Shown here in pieces: positions 7,729-14,762 of a stretch of 20,334 bases of DNA; the first letter of the stretch is position 1; the number at the start of each line of letters is the position of its first letter. The stretch is from Actinomycetes bacterium (GTDB lineage: Bacteria; Actinomycetota; Actinomycetes; Actinomycetales; Microbacteriaceae). Position numbers and translations under genes: made by a program. The notes under the pieces are model-generated. The model was not told the DNA's origin. It ran no database searches and saw only the letters and a program-made list of their open reading frames with translations. The stretch spans positions 1 to 20,334 of the forward strand of contig JAEYAG010000020.1 of the NCBI GenBank assembly GCA_023451265.1, written 5' to 3'.

Positions 7729-8516
7729 GTCCGACGTTCCGCGACCGCCTGGCCGCGGCATCCCGCCCCCTCGCCGGAGGCTGGGTGTGCTCGGCGTCAC
7801 CCCTCGTCGCGGAGATCATGGCCGGGTCGGGTCTCGACTGGGTGCTCATCGACATGGAGCACGGCCCGAACACCCTCGACACGGTGGTCGCACAGCTGCA
7901 GGCCGTCGCCGGGACGACCGCGACCCCGGTCGTGCGGGTGCCGATCGGCGACGTCGTGACGATCAAGCAGGTGCTCGACCTCGGGGCGCAGAACCTCCTC
8001 GTGCCGATGGTCGGCTCCGCCGCCGAGGCCCGCGCCGTCGCCGAGGCGGTGCGCTACCCGCCGCGCGGGCGCCGCGGGGTGGGGTCGGCGCTCGCGCGCT
8101 CGGCCCGCTGGAACCGCGTCGACGACTACTTGCAGAACGCGGATGCCTACGTGTCGGTCTTCGTGCAGGTCGAGACGATCGAGGGCGTCGAGGCGGCGGC
8201 AGAGATCGCGGCGATCGACGGCATCGACGGCGTGTTCGTCGGGCCGAGCGACCTCGCGGCATCCATGGGACTGCTCGGTCAGCAGACGCATCCCGACGTG
8301 ACGGATGCCGTAGCGCGCGCTTTCGCGGCCGTCATCGCCGCGGGCAAGCCCGTCGGCGTGAACGCGTTCGACCCGACCGTCGCGCAGGCCTACCTCGATG
8401 CCGGCGCGTCGTTCGTCCTGGTCGGCGCCGACGTGGCGCTGCTCGCCCGCGGCTCGGAAGCCCTCGCCGCCCGCTGGATCCCGACCGCCGACGACACCCT
8501 CCGCGCCGGCTACTGA
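7713..8516 (+). CDS. hpaI: 4-hydroxy-2-oxoheptanedioate aldolase
   Basis: A 267-residue HpcH/HpaI class II (metal-dependent) aldolase. Key motifs in order: GLDWVLIDMEHGPN (active-site Asp/Glu region), VVRVPIGD (substrate-binding Arg), QVETIEGVEAA (metal-binding Glu) and GPSDLAASMG (metal-binding Asp). It splits 4-hydroxy-2-oxoheptanedioate into pyruvate and succinate semialdehyde, the final carbon-releasing step of the pathway. The ATG at 7713 lies inside the end of hpaH and has GGGAG 7 bases upstream. It is the last gene of the rightward catabolic operon: a perfect 8-bp hairpin straddles its stop codon and the next gene is functionally unrelated. No succinate semialdehyde dehydrogenase is in the window, so that enzyme must be supplied elsewhere. 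Confidence 0.93.
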   Translation: MPFRLSPTFRDRLAAASRPLAGGWVCSASPLVAEIMAGSGLDWVLIDMEHGPNTLDTVVAQLQAVAGTTATPVVRVPIGDVVTIKQVLDLGAQNLLVPMVGSAAEARAVAEAVRYPPRGRRGVGSALARSARWNRVDDYLQNADAYVSVFVQVETIEGVEAAAEIAAIDGIDGVFVGPSDLAASMGLLGQQTHPDVTDAVARAFAAVIAAGKPVGVNAFDPTVAQAYLDAGASFVLVGADVALLARGSEALAARWIPTADDTLRAGY

Positions 8517-8524
8517 GCCGGCGC
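8503..8524 (+). terminator. Hairpin across the hpaI stop codon, probable operon terminator
   Basis: GCGCCGGC (8503-8510) and GCCGGCGC (8517-8524) form a perfect 8-bp GC stem with a six-base loop TACTGA that contains the last sense codon and stop. No T-run follows, as is common in high-GC actinobacteria. Placed at the end of the catabolic operon, it is a reasonable terminator or mRNA 3'-end stabiliser. Confidence 0.5.
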
Positions 8525-8574
8525 CCGATGTCAACCGTCACGACGCTGAAACCTGCGCGTGGGACGCTGGGGGG

Positions 8575-9372
8575 ATGCAGCGCACCGTCACCAGCCGTAT
8601 CGTCCTCGACGTCACGGAGCGGGCCGACCTCGTGTTCGCCATCGCCGTCTCCTCCGCGTACGCCCCGGCATCCGAGACCCTGACCGCGACCCTCGACGGC
8701 GCACCCGTCGCGATCCGCGAGCTCGCCGACGCGCACGGCACGCGCCTGCACCGCCTCGGCGCGCAACCCGGCCGGCTCACGGTCGACTACGCCGCGACCC
8801 TCGCCGGACCCGCCGCCACGCTGGAGACCGACGAGACGGAGTTGCTCGTCTACGGCCGCCCCAGCCGCTACGCCGAGTCCGATGCGCTCGCCCCGACCGC
8901 CGCGGCCGAGTTCGACGGCATCGACGACCCCGTCGCGATGCTCGCCGCCGTCTCGTCCTGGGTGGGCACGCACCTGTCGTACGTCAGCGGCTCGAGCCTG
9001 CCCACCGACGGCGCGACCCGCACGCTGCTGAACCGCCAGGGCGTCTGCCGCGACTACAGCCACCTGTGCGTCGCGCTGCTGCGCGCCCGCGGCATCCCCG
9101 CCCGGCTCGTCGCCGTCTACGCGCCGGGCCTTGACCCGATGGACTTCCACGCCGTCGCCGAAGCGTGGATCGACGGGGCCTGGCGGGTCGTCGACGCCAC
9201 GACCCTCGCGCCGAGGCAGAGCCTCGTCCGCATCGCGACGGGGCGGGATGCCGCGGACACCGCCTTCCTCAACGTCCTGAGCGGCCGCGCTGACCTCGTC
9301 GAGATCGAGGTCACCGCGACCGTGGACGCGCTTCCTGCCGACGACGTGCGAGACCTCGTCTCGATCGGGTGA
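8575..9372 (+). CDS. Transglutaminase-like cysteine peptidase-fold protein
   Basis: A 265-residue protein of the bacterial transglutaminase-like family. The catalytic triad is visible: C158 in RQGVCRDYSHL, H192 in MDFHAVAEAWI and D207 in WRVVDAT. The N-terminal 130 residues form a beta-rich segment typical of the N-terminal domain in these proteins. No signal peptide is seen, so it is likely cytoplasmic. Bacterial members are mostly uncharacterised peptidase or amidase-like enzymes; no substrate can be assigned. The ATG at 8575 follows GGGGGG directly with no proper ribosome site. A weak -10-like GACGCT six bases upstream would make it leaderless. A longer in-frame reading from 8398 overlaps hpaI and is unlikely. 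It is followed after 31 bases by a small membrane-protein gene. Confidence 0.82.
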   Translation: MQRTVTSRIVLDVTERADLVFAIAVSSAYAPASETLTATLDGAPVAIRELADAHGTRLHRLGAQPGRLTVDYAATLAGPAATLETDETELLVYGRPSRYAESDALAPTAAAEFDGIDDPVAMLAAVSSWVGTHLSYVSGSSLPTDGATRTLLNRQGVCRDYSHLCVALLRARGIPARLVAVYAPGLDPMDFHAVAEAWIDGAWRVVDATTLAPRQSLVRIATGRDAADTAFLNVLSGRADLVEIEVTATVDALPADDVRDLVSIG

Positions 9373-9403
9373 CGTGCGCGGACGGCCGTGCCATTCTGAT
9401 GAC

Positions 9404-9955
9404 ATGAAGACCTGGATCGTGCGCTTCGCGTCGCTGTACGTGTTCAACATCGTCGTGCTGCTCGTGATCGGGCTGCTCACCCCCGCGCACGTCGGCTGGG
9501 CGGTCATCTGGGCGGCGCTCATCATGACCCTCGCCGAGCTGTTCGTCCGACCGCTCGTCACGAAGGCCTTCACGTCGGCCGCGGCGCGGTCGGCCGGCGA
9601 GCGCACCCGGACCGGCGAAGGCGTCGTGCAGGGCGTCATCGTGCTCATCGTCGCCGCGATCGTGTGGCTCATCACGGTGCTGCTGTCAGGCGTCGACCTC
9701 GGGGGCAGCTGGTTCTGGGCCGTCGTGCTGCCGCCGGTGATCATCACGATCGGCTGGTTCATCTACGCCCGCGTCTCGGGCCGCCTCGAGAAGACCGCGG
9801 GCGACCTCTACGACCGGGCCGATGCCAGCCTGAGCGGGAGATCCGGGGCGGATGCCGCGGCCACGAGCCCTGCCGCCGCTGCCGGCCGCCAGGAGCTGAA
9901 CGACGGGCTGACGCCGGAGCAGCGCAAGATGCTCGACGACCTCGGCAAGAGCTGA
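9404..9955 (+). CDS. Small four-helix membrane protein of unknown function
   Basis: A 183-residue protein I do not recognise by name. Four hydrophobic segments are visible: about residues 8-27 (LYVFNIVVLLVIGLLTP), 31-50 (WAVIWAALIMTLAELFV), 76-94 (VVQGVIVLIVAAIVWLITVLL) and 100-122 (GSWFWAVVLPPVIITIGWFIYA). A hydrophilic tail of about 60 residues follows and ends with LTPEQRKMLDDLGKS, a short helix that looks like a docking or stability element. The ATG at 9404 has no ribosome site. CATTCT at 9392-9397 lies six bases before it, the spacing of an actinobacterial leaderless -10. A start at 9374 would add ten residues without support. Neighbours give no functional clue. Confidence 0.78.
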   Translation: MKTWIVRFASLYVFNIVVLLVIGLLTPAHVGWAVIWAALIMTLAELFVRPLVTKAFTSAAARSAGERTRTGEGVVQGVIVLIVAAIVWLITVLLSGVDLGGSWFWAVVLPPVIITIGWFIYARVSGRLEKTAGDLYDRADASLSGRSGADAAATSPAAAAGRQELNDGLTPEQRKMLDDLGKS

Positions 9956-9987
9956 CCCGACGTCGTCTGTGAAGACCTCGTAACAAA

Positions 9988-10021
9988 GCGACGCCCGAGG
10001 CCCGCGCTGCGGGGCGTTCGC
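9988..10021 (+). other. Structured stretch between membrane protein and ABC operon
   Basis: GCGACGC (9988-9994) can pair with GCG-T-TCGC (10014-10021), one base bulged, enclosing a CCCGC/GCGGG mini-hairpin (10001-10013). It lies 33 bases after the upstream stop and 72 before the lipoprotein start. It may be a terminator or part of the ABC operon leader. No clear promoter was identified in this gap. Confidence 0.3.
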
Positions 10022-10092
10022 GCGAGGATGGGAAAGCCGGCTCGTCCACAGCATCCGACGCGCCGCGTGCACCCACACCCGGAGGTCCCCCC

Positions 10093-10956
10093 ATGACGCG
10101 TCCTGCCCTGCGCACCGCCCTCGCCGCCACCGCGGCCGCCCTCGCCCTGCTCGTGACCGGCTGCGCCTCCGGCGGTGCGGCACCCGCGGCATCCGGCAGC
10201 GACGCGCCCGCCGTCACCGACGCCGGCTACGTGACCCCCGGCAAGCTCACGATCGCGACCGGTGAGACGGCCTACGAGCCGTACGTCATCGACGACGACC
10301 CCGCCTCCGGCAAGGGGTTCGAGGCGGCCGTCGCCTATGCCGTGGCCGCCGAGCTCGGCTTCGACGAGGCGGATGTCGTGTGGGTGCGCACGAGCTTCGA
10401 GTCGGCGATCGCGCCGGGCCCGAAGAACTTCGACTTCAACATCCAGCAATACACGATCACCGACGACCGCAAGCAGGCCGTCGACTTCTCCTCGCCCTAC
10501 TACGAGGCGAGCCAGGCCGTCGTCGCCCTCAAGGGCAGCAAGGCCGACGGCGTCACCGACATCGCGGGCCTGAAGCCCCTGCTGCTGGGCGCGATGACCG
10601 GGTCGACGAGCGCGACGACGCTCGAGAAGGCCATCGCGCCGACGACCGCGCCGCGGCTGTACGCCTCGAACGAGGACGCGCGCGCGGCGCTGGAGGCCGG
10701 CCAGATCGACGCCATGGTGCTCGACACGCCCACCGCCTACGTGGCCGCGAACTTCTACATCGAGAACTCGCTGGTGGTCGGGCAGCTCCCCGCGGCCGGC
10801 GTGCCCGACCAGTGGGGCCTGCTGCTCGCGAAGGACTCGCCGCTGACGACCGAGGTGACCGCCGCCGTCGACACGCTCCGCGAAAACGGCACCCTCGAGA
10901 AGCTCCAGTCCGAGTGGCTCGGCGTCTTCACGGACGGCATCCCGCAGCTGCAGTGA
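10093..10956 (+). CDS. Amino-acid ABC importer substrate-binding lipoprotein (family 3)
   Basis: A 287-residue extracellular solute-binding protein. Residues 1-24 are a lipoprotein signal: MTRPALRTALAATAAALALL then VTGC with the lipidated C24, followed by a small-residue linker. The mature part shows the bacterial family 3 (PBPb/HisJ) pattern: GKLTIATGETAYEPYV, GKGFEAAVAYAVAAELGF, FDFNIQQYTITDDRKQAVDFSSPYYEASQAVVA, and ALEAGQIDAMVLDTPTA. These proteins capture polar amino acids or related compounds at the cell surface for the membrane complex. The ATG at 10093 has GGAGG 8 bases upstream, a strong site. Its stop overlaps the permease GTG (GTGA). The ligand cannot be told from the sequence; glutamate, glutamine, arginine and cystine types are all possible. 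Confidence 0.92.
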   Translation: MTRPALRTALAATAAALALLVTGCASGGAAPAASGSDAPAVTDAGYVTPGKLTIATGETAYEPYVIDDDPASGKGFEAAVAYAVAAELGFDEADVVWVRTSFESAIAPGPKNFDFNIQQYTITDDRKQAVDFSSPYYEASQAVVALKGSKADGVTDIAGLKPLLLGAMTGSTSATTLEKAIAPTTAPRLYASNEDARAALEAGQIDAMVLDTPTAYVAANFYIENSLVVGQLPAAGVPDQWGLLLAKDSPLTTEVTAAVDTLRENGTLEKLQSEWLGVFTDGIPQLQ

Positions 10957-11825
10957 CCGACTCGGGTAGCGTCGTCGGCGTGACCGGCCACACGCCCAGC
11001 GCGCTCGAGCTCGATCGCCGCGCGTTCCGGCGCGGTCGAGAGCGCCGCTCGGTGCTGATGGCGGTGGCCTCGACGCTCGTGTTCGCCGCGATCGTGTGGG
11101 TCACCGTCATCAACACGCCCGGCTGGACGAAGGTGCAGGAGACGTTCTTCGACCCGGCGACGGCGTGGGAGGCGCTGCCGAAGGTGTGGGACGGGTTCCT
11201 GCTCAACCTGACGGTGCTCGGGATCTCGGTGTTCACGGTGGCGATCGTCGCCCTGCTCGTCGCGGTGCTGCGGACGCTGCGCGGCCCGGTCTTCTTCCCC
11301 GTGCGGGTGCTCGCCGCCGCCTACACCGACCTGTTCCGCGGATTCCCGTTCATCATCGTCCTGTACCTCATCGGCTACGGCGTGCCCACCATCCTGAACC
11401 AGCGCGTCGATGTCGTGCTGCTCGGGGTCATCGCGGTGACGCTCACCTACTCGTCGTATGTCGCGGAGGTCATCCGCGCCGGGATCGAGGCCGTGCACCC
11501 CTCCCAACGCCTTGCCGCCCGCGCGCTGGGACTCGGCTACGCGCAGACGCTCCGGCGCGTCGTGCTGCCGCAGGCCCTCCGCAAGATGACGCCGCCGCTC
11601 ATGAACGACTTCATCTCGATGCAGAAGGATGTGGGGCTCATCTCGATCCTCGGAGTGTTCGACGCGCTCGCGGCCGCCCGCTCGGCGACCGCCCTGAGCT
11701 ACAACTTCACGCCGTACGTCGTCGCCGGCATCCTATTCGTCCTCCTCGCGATCCCGACGATCCGACTGGCCGACTGGTACACCGCCCGGCTGCGCGAGCG
11801 CGAGCAGTCGGGGGCGATCCTGTGA
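10953..11825 (+). CDS. Amino-acid ABC importer permease (HisM/ArtQ-type)
   Basis: A 290-residue inner-membrane permease with about five or six helices: a first at about residues 32-52, a second in the GFLLNLTVLGISVFTVAIVALLVAVL segment, then FPFIIVLYLIGYG, VVLLGVIAVTLTYSSYVAEVI and a last helix in VVAGILFVLLAIPTI. The EAA coupling loop is clear: EVIRAGIEAVHPSQRLAARALGLG followed by RRVVLPQALRKMTPP, the polar amino-acid permease signature that contacts the ATPase. The start is taken as the GTG at 10953 because it overlaps the lipoprotein stop; a GTG at 10980 is possible, and neither has a convincing ribosome site. A single permease gene implies a homodimeric channel unless a partner lies elsewhere. 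It overlaps the ATPase gene by four bases. Confidence 0.9.
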   Translation: MTDSGSVVGVTGHTPSALELDRRAFRRGRERRSVLMAVASTLVFAAIVWVTVINTPGWTKVQETFFDPATAWEALPKVWDGFLLNLTVLGISVFTVAIVALLVAVLRTLRGPVFFPVRVLAAAYTDLFRGFPFIIVLYLIGYGVPTILNQRVDVVLLGVIAVTLTYSSYVAEVIRAGIEAVHPSQRLAARALGLGYAQTLRRVVLPQALRKMTPPLMNDFISMQKDVGLISILGVFDALAAARSATALSYNFTPYVVAGILFVLLAIPTIRLADWYTARLREREQSGAIL

Positions 11826-12571
11826 GCGGGCAGGGCGCGGCGCCGGTGCTGCGGGCCGACGGCGTCTGGAAGGCCTTCGGCGACCGCGAGGTGCTGCGCG
11901 GCGTGTCGGTGTCGCTCGAGCGGCATCAGGTCGTGGCGCTGATCGGAGCATCCGGCTCGGGAAAGTCGACCCTGCTGCGCTGCCTCGGCCTGCTCGAGCC
12001 GATCGACGACGGGCAGATCTTCCTCGGCGACGAAGACATCTCCGACCCGCGTGTGGACGGCAACCGTGTGCGCGCCCGGCTGGGTGCGGTGTTCCAGAGC
12101 TACAACCTCTTCCCGCACCTGTCAGTCCTCGACAACGTCACGCTCGCGTCGCGCGTCGTGCACAAGATGCCCCGGAAGGATGCCGAGGCCCGCGCGCTCG
12201 ACCTGCTCGCGCGCATCGGGCTCGGCGACTACGCGAAGGCGCACCCCGACCGGCTGTCGGGCGGGCAGCAGCAGCGCGCCGCGATCGTGCGGGCGCTCGC
12301 GACCGACCCCGAAGTGCTGCTGCTCGACGAGATCACCTCGGCACTCGACCCCGAACTCGTCGGCGAGGTGCTCGAACTCGTCCGTCAGCTCGCCGACGAC
12401 GGCCGCACGATCCTGATGGCCACGCACGAGATGGCCTTCGCACGTGACGTCGCCGACCGTGTGGTGTTCCTCGATCAGGGCGTCATCGTCGAGCAGGGCA
12501 CGCCTGCCGAGGTCTTCGGCGCACCGCGCGAGGCTCGCACCCGCGCCTTCCTCTCCCGCTTCACCGGCTGA
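11822..12571 (+). CDS. Amino-acid ABC importer ATP-binding protein (GlnQ/HisP-type)
   Basis: A 249-residue nucleotide-binding subunit with all motifs intact: Walker A GASGSGKST (residues 42-50), Q-loop FQSYNLFPHLSVLDNV, ABC signature LSGGQQQR, Walker B EVLLLDEITSALDPE and the switch histidine in MATHEMAFA. The FQSYNLFPHL segment and overall length are typical of polar amino-acid importers. It powers transport through the permease encoded just upstream. The GTG at 11822 overlaps the permease TGA (GTGA), the same coupling as in the previous junction. The gene ends 54 bases before the MarR start. A longer in-frame reading from 11096 is antiparallel noise inside the permease gene. Confidence 0.94.
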   Translation: MSGQGAAPVLRADGVWKAFGDREVLRGVSVSLERHQVVALIGASGSGKSTLLRCLGLLEPIDDGQIFLGDEDISDPRVDGNRVRARLGAVFQSYNLFPHLSVLDNVTLASRVVHKMPRKDAEARALDLLARIGLGDYAKAHPDRLSGGQQQRAAIVRALATDPEVLLLDEITSALDPELVGEVLELVRQLADDGRTILMATHEMAFARDVADRVVFLDQGVIVEQGTPAEVFGAPREARTRAFLSRFTG

Positions 12572-12580
12572 CACTGCGCA

Positions 12581-12626
12581 AGTCAACCTGTTGACTCACG
12601 GCGAGTCAACTGGTTTACTCATGGCA
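12581..12626 (+). promoter_or_regulatory. marR promoter with two palindromic operators
   Basis: TTGACT (12591-12596), a 17-bp spacer and TTTACT (12614-12619) form a good sigma-70-type promoter. Six bases later is the ATG (12626), so the mRNA should be leaderless. Operator 1, AGTCAACCTGTTGACT (12581-12596), is a perfect palindrome apart from its two central bases and covers the -35. Operator 2, AGTCAACTGGTTTACT (12604-12619), has one further mismatch and covers the -10. The two copies are 23 bp apart, about two helical turns. Autorepression by the MarR protein is the natural reading. Confidence 0.75.
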
Positions 12627-13072
12627 TGGCCGACCGCATCACCGTCACGCTCCACGAACTCGTCGCCGAGCTCGACCTCTACGCCGACGACTACCTGCAG
12701 CGCCACCACGGCATCTCGTTCAATCTCTTCGAGACGCTCGCCGTGCTCGTCGAGAAGGCGCCGATCGACATCACGGGTCTCGCTCGCTGCCTGCGCATCA
12801 CGAAGGCGGCCGTCAGCAAGCGCCTCCCCCGCCTGATCAGCGACGGCTGGATCTCAGCGTCCCCAGCTCAGGGCCGGCAGATCATCCTCGCGCCGTCCGA
12901 GCAGACGATCGCGCTCGTCCGCGACGCGGGCAGCGAGCTCGAGGCGCACTTCGCAGCGATGCTCGCCGACCCGCGCGTGACCGCCGGGCCCGGCGCGGTC
13001 TCGCCGACGACACTCAACAACCAGCTGTCGGCACTCACCGACATCGTGATCGAGAAGGGCCAACGCGCATGA
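12626..13072 (+). CDS. MarR-family transcriptional regulator
   Basis: A 148-residue protein of normal MarR length. Residues about 40-105 hold the winged helix: FNLFETLAVLVEKAPIDITGLARCLRITKAAVSKRLPRLISDGWI, with recognition helix TKAAVSKRLPRL, then the wing SPAQGRQIILAPSEQ. N- and C-terminal helices would form the dimer interface. MarR proteins commonly repress their own gene and a neighbouring detoxification gene until a phenolic, quinone or oxidant binds. One cysteine (in LARCLRI) lies near the helix-turn-helix, so thiol-based sensing is conceivable but unproven. The ATG at 12626 is immediately downstream of the operator-covered promoter with no ribosome site. The ATGA overlap with the oxidoreductase gene makes the two one unit. 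Confidence 0.88.
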   Translation: MADRITVTLHELVAELDLYADDYLQRHHGISFNLFETLAVLVEKAPIDITGLARCLRITKAAVSKRLPRLISDGWISASPAQGRQIILAPSEQTIALVRDAGSELEAHFAAMLADPRVTAGPGAVSPTTLNNQLSALTDIVIEKGQRA

Positions 13073-13740
13073 ACACTCGCATCCTCGTCATCATCGGCAC
13101 ACCGCTGCCCGACACCTACAACCACGCGCTCGCCCACGCCTACGCGACCGCCGCGACCGGCGCCGGTGCGGACGTGCGGGTGATCGACCTGGCAACGGAT
13201 CCGATCCCCGACCACCCGCGCAGTCGCGATCAGCTGCGCGCACCGCGCAGCGACGCCGACCGGGCGCTCGACCGCGACGTCGCCCGGTATCTCGATGACG
13301 TGCGGTGGGCAGAGCACATCGCGGTCTTCCATCCGCAGTGGTGGGGAACCGCGCCCGCCGCGCTGAAGGCGTTCATCGACCGTGTGTTCCTCTCGGGAGC
13401 GGCATTCCGCTACCGCGAGGGCAGTGCCATCTCCGAGCGGCTGCTCACCGGCCGCACCGGACGCATGGTCATGACGATGGACTCGCCGCGCTGGTGGAAC
13501 CGCCTCGTCTACCGCGGCGCTGCCGAAGCCGCACTCACCCGCGCGACGTTCCAGTACTGCGGCATCCGCACCCTCGGCATCACGCGGCTGAGCCCGATCC
13601 GCCTCGGCGACGAGCGCCGCCGGCGCGACTGGATCGACCAGGTCGCGCGGCTCGGCGCCCGCGACGGGGCCCGGCCGGCGCACACTGCACCGCCGGCATC
13701 CACCTCAACCCCCGACACCGCCGCCGTCGTCGCTCGCTGA
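13069..13740 (+). CDS. NAD(P)H-dependent quinone/flavin oxidoreductase, flavodoxin-like fold
   Basis: A 223-residue member of the flavodoxin_2 / NQO family (KefF, MdaB and DT-diaphorase relatives). Visible motifs: ILVIIGTPLPDTYNHALAHAY (phosphate loop of the flavin site), the VRVIDLATDPIP strand-loop, and FHPQWWGTAPAALKAFIDRVF, the flavin-contacting signature of the family, followed by SGAAFRYREG. These enzymes reduce quinones or other electrophiles by two electrons with bound FMN or FAD in the cytoplasm. The last 25 residues are a Pro/Ala/Thr-rich extension without known role. It overlaps the MarR gene by four bases, with GAAGGG about 9 bases before the ATG. It is probably induced by the compound that relieves MarR. 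Its stop is convergent with folD and lies inside a shared hairpin. Confidence 0.87.
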   Translation: MNTRILVIIGTPLPDTYNHALAHAYATAATGAGADVRVIDLATDPIPDHPRSRDQLRAPRSDADRALDRDVARYLDDVRWAEHIAVFHPQWWGTAPAALKAFIDRVFLSGAAFRYREGSAISERLLTGRTGRMVMTMDSPRWWNRLVYRGAAEAALTRATFQYCGIRTLGITRLSPIRLGDERRRRDWIDQVARLGARDGARPAHTAPPASTSTPDTAAVVAR

Positions 13741-13757
13741 GCGGGCCCGGCGCTCAG
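13737..13757. terminator. Bidirectional hairpin between convergent genes, containing both stop codons
   Basis: CTGAGCG (13737-13743) pairs with CGCTCAG (13751-13757) around the loop GGCCCGG. The TGA of the oxidoreductase (13738-13740) and, on the other strand, the TGA of folD (13756-13754) sit at mirror positions in the stem. Only 13 bases separate the two genes, so this is the only space for termination in either direction. Confidence 0.5.
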
Positions 13758-14641
13758 ACGGCGAGGCGCTCGGCAGTCTCGACGACGTTCGCGACCAGCA
13801 GGGCGCGGGTCATCGGGCCGACGCCGCCGGGGTTCGGCGACAGCCACCCGGCGACCTCTGCGACGGCGGGGGCGACATCGCCGGCGAGCTTCGCCTTGCC
13901 CGACTCGGTCGTGCCGACGCGGGTCACACCGACGTCGAGCACGGCGGCACCGGGCTTGATCCACTCGGCCTGCACGAGGTGCGGCTGGCCGACGGCTGCG
14001 ACGACGATGTCCGCGCGCGACACCTCGGCGGCGAGATCGGGCGTTCGGGAGTGGGTCAGGGTGACCGTGGCATCGATACCCTTGCGGGTCAGCAGCAGCC
14101 CGAGCGGACGGCCCACTGTGATGCCGCGCCCGATCACGGTCACGTGCTTGCCGGCGATCTCGACCCCGTGGCGCGTCAGCAGCTCGATGATGCCCGCGGG
14201 CGTGCACGGCAGGGGCGCCGCGACTGCGGTGCGCGGGTCGACGCCCAGTACGAGGCGGCCGAGGTTCGTCGGGTGCAGGCCGTCGGCATCCTTCGCGGGG
14301 TCGACGAGTTCGAGGATCGCGTTCTCGTCGACGCCCTTCGGCAGCGGCAGCTGCACGATGAACCCGGTCACGGCGGGGTCGGCGTTCATGCCGCGCACGG
14401 CATCCGCGATCTCGTCCTGCGTCGCAGTCGCGGGCAGCTCGACCGAGATCGACGCGACACCGACCTCGGCGCAGTCGCGATGCTTACCCGTGACGTACGA
14501 GCGGGATGCCGGGTCGTCGCCGACCAACAGCGTGCCGAGCCCGGGAACGATCCCCCGCTCGGCGAGCGCGGCCACGCGCACCCGCAGTTCGTCCTTGATG
14601 GCCGCCGCGGTCGCGACGCCGTCGAGCTTCTGAGCCGTCAT
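13754..14641 (-). CDS. folD: Bifunctional methylenetetrahydrofolate dehydrogenase / methenyltetrahydrofolate cyclohydrolase
   Basis: A 295-residue FolD of usual length. Motifs: SYVTGKHRDCAEVG with the catalytic K53, GFIVQLPLPKGVDE, DGLHPTNLGRLV, CTPAGIIELL, GRGITVGRPLGLLLTR (NADP-site glycine motif in the form I associate with actinobacteria), and LSPNPGGVGPMTRALLVANVV. It interconverts 5,10-methylene-, methenyl- and 10-formyl-THF, supplying formyl groups for purine synthesis. The ATG at 14641 has AAGGA upstream; a longer in-frame reading to 14821 would cross the folD/glyA spacer. It lies 121 bases downstream of glyA on the same strand. Both enzymes handle the same folate cofactor, so co-transcription from the riboswitch-controlled glyA promoter is likely, subject to the hairpin between them. 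Confidence 0.95.
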   Translation of the reverse strand: MTAQKLDGVATAAAIKDELRVRVAALAERGIVPGLGTLLVGDDPASRSYVTGKHRDCAEVGVASISVELPATATQDEIADAVRGMNADPAVTGFIVQLPLPKGVDENAILELVDPAKDADGLHPTNLGRLVLGVDPRTAVAAPLPCTPAGIIELLTRHGVEIAGKHVTVIGRGITVGRPLGLLLTRKGIDATVTLTHSRTPDLAAEVSRADIVVAAVGQPHLVQAEWIKPGAAVLDVGVTRVGTTESGKAKLAGDVAPAVAEVAGWLSPNPGGVGPMTRALLVANVVETAERLAV

Positions 14642-14669
14642 GTCGTTCCTTCTGTCTGAGGCGGGTCCC

Positions 14670-14740
14670 GCGAGACTGCATCTGCACCGTCGAGACCGCG
14701 CGTTCTTGCGACGGTCTCGACACGCCCGGTGCAGTCTCGC
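14670..14740 (-). repeat. Large composite inverted repeat in the glyA-folD spacer
   Basis: GCGAGACTGCA (14670-14680) pairs with TGCAGTCTCGC (14730-14740). Inside, TCGAGACCG (14690-14698) pairs with CGGTCTCGA (14712-14720). Each arm has a 9-base unpaired segment. A competing pair, GCACCG (14684-14689) with CGGTGC (14728-14733), would replace part of the outer stem. It fills most of the spacer and may be an attenuator, a processing site, or a copy of a dispersed palindromic element. Confidence 0.6.
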
Positions 14741-14762
14741 GATCCAGCACCCTCGGCGGGGT

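Noticed and set aside
9977..9992. Possible GlnR-type site (GTAAC) before the amino-acid ABC operon
   Set aside because: Only one half-site resembles the consensus; the expected second half at six-base spacing is absent.
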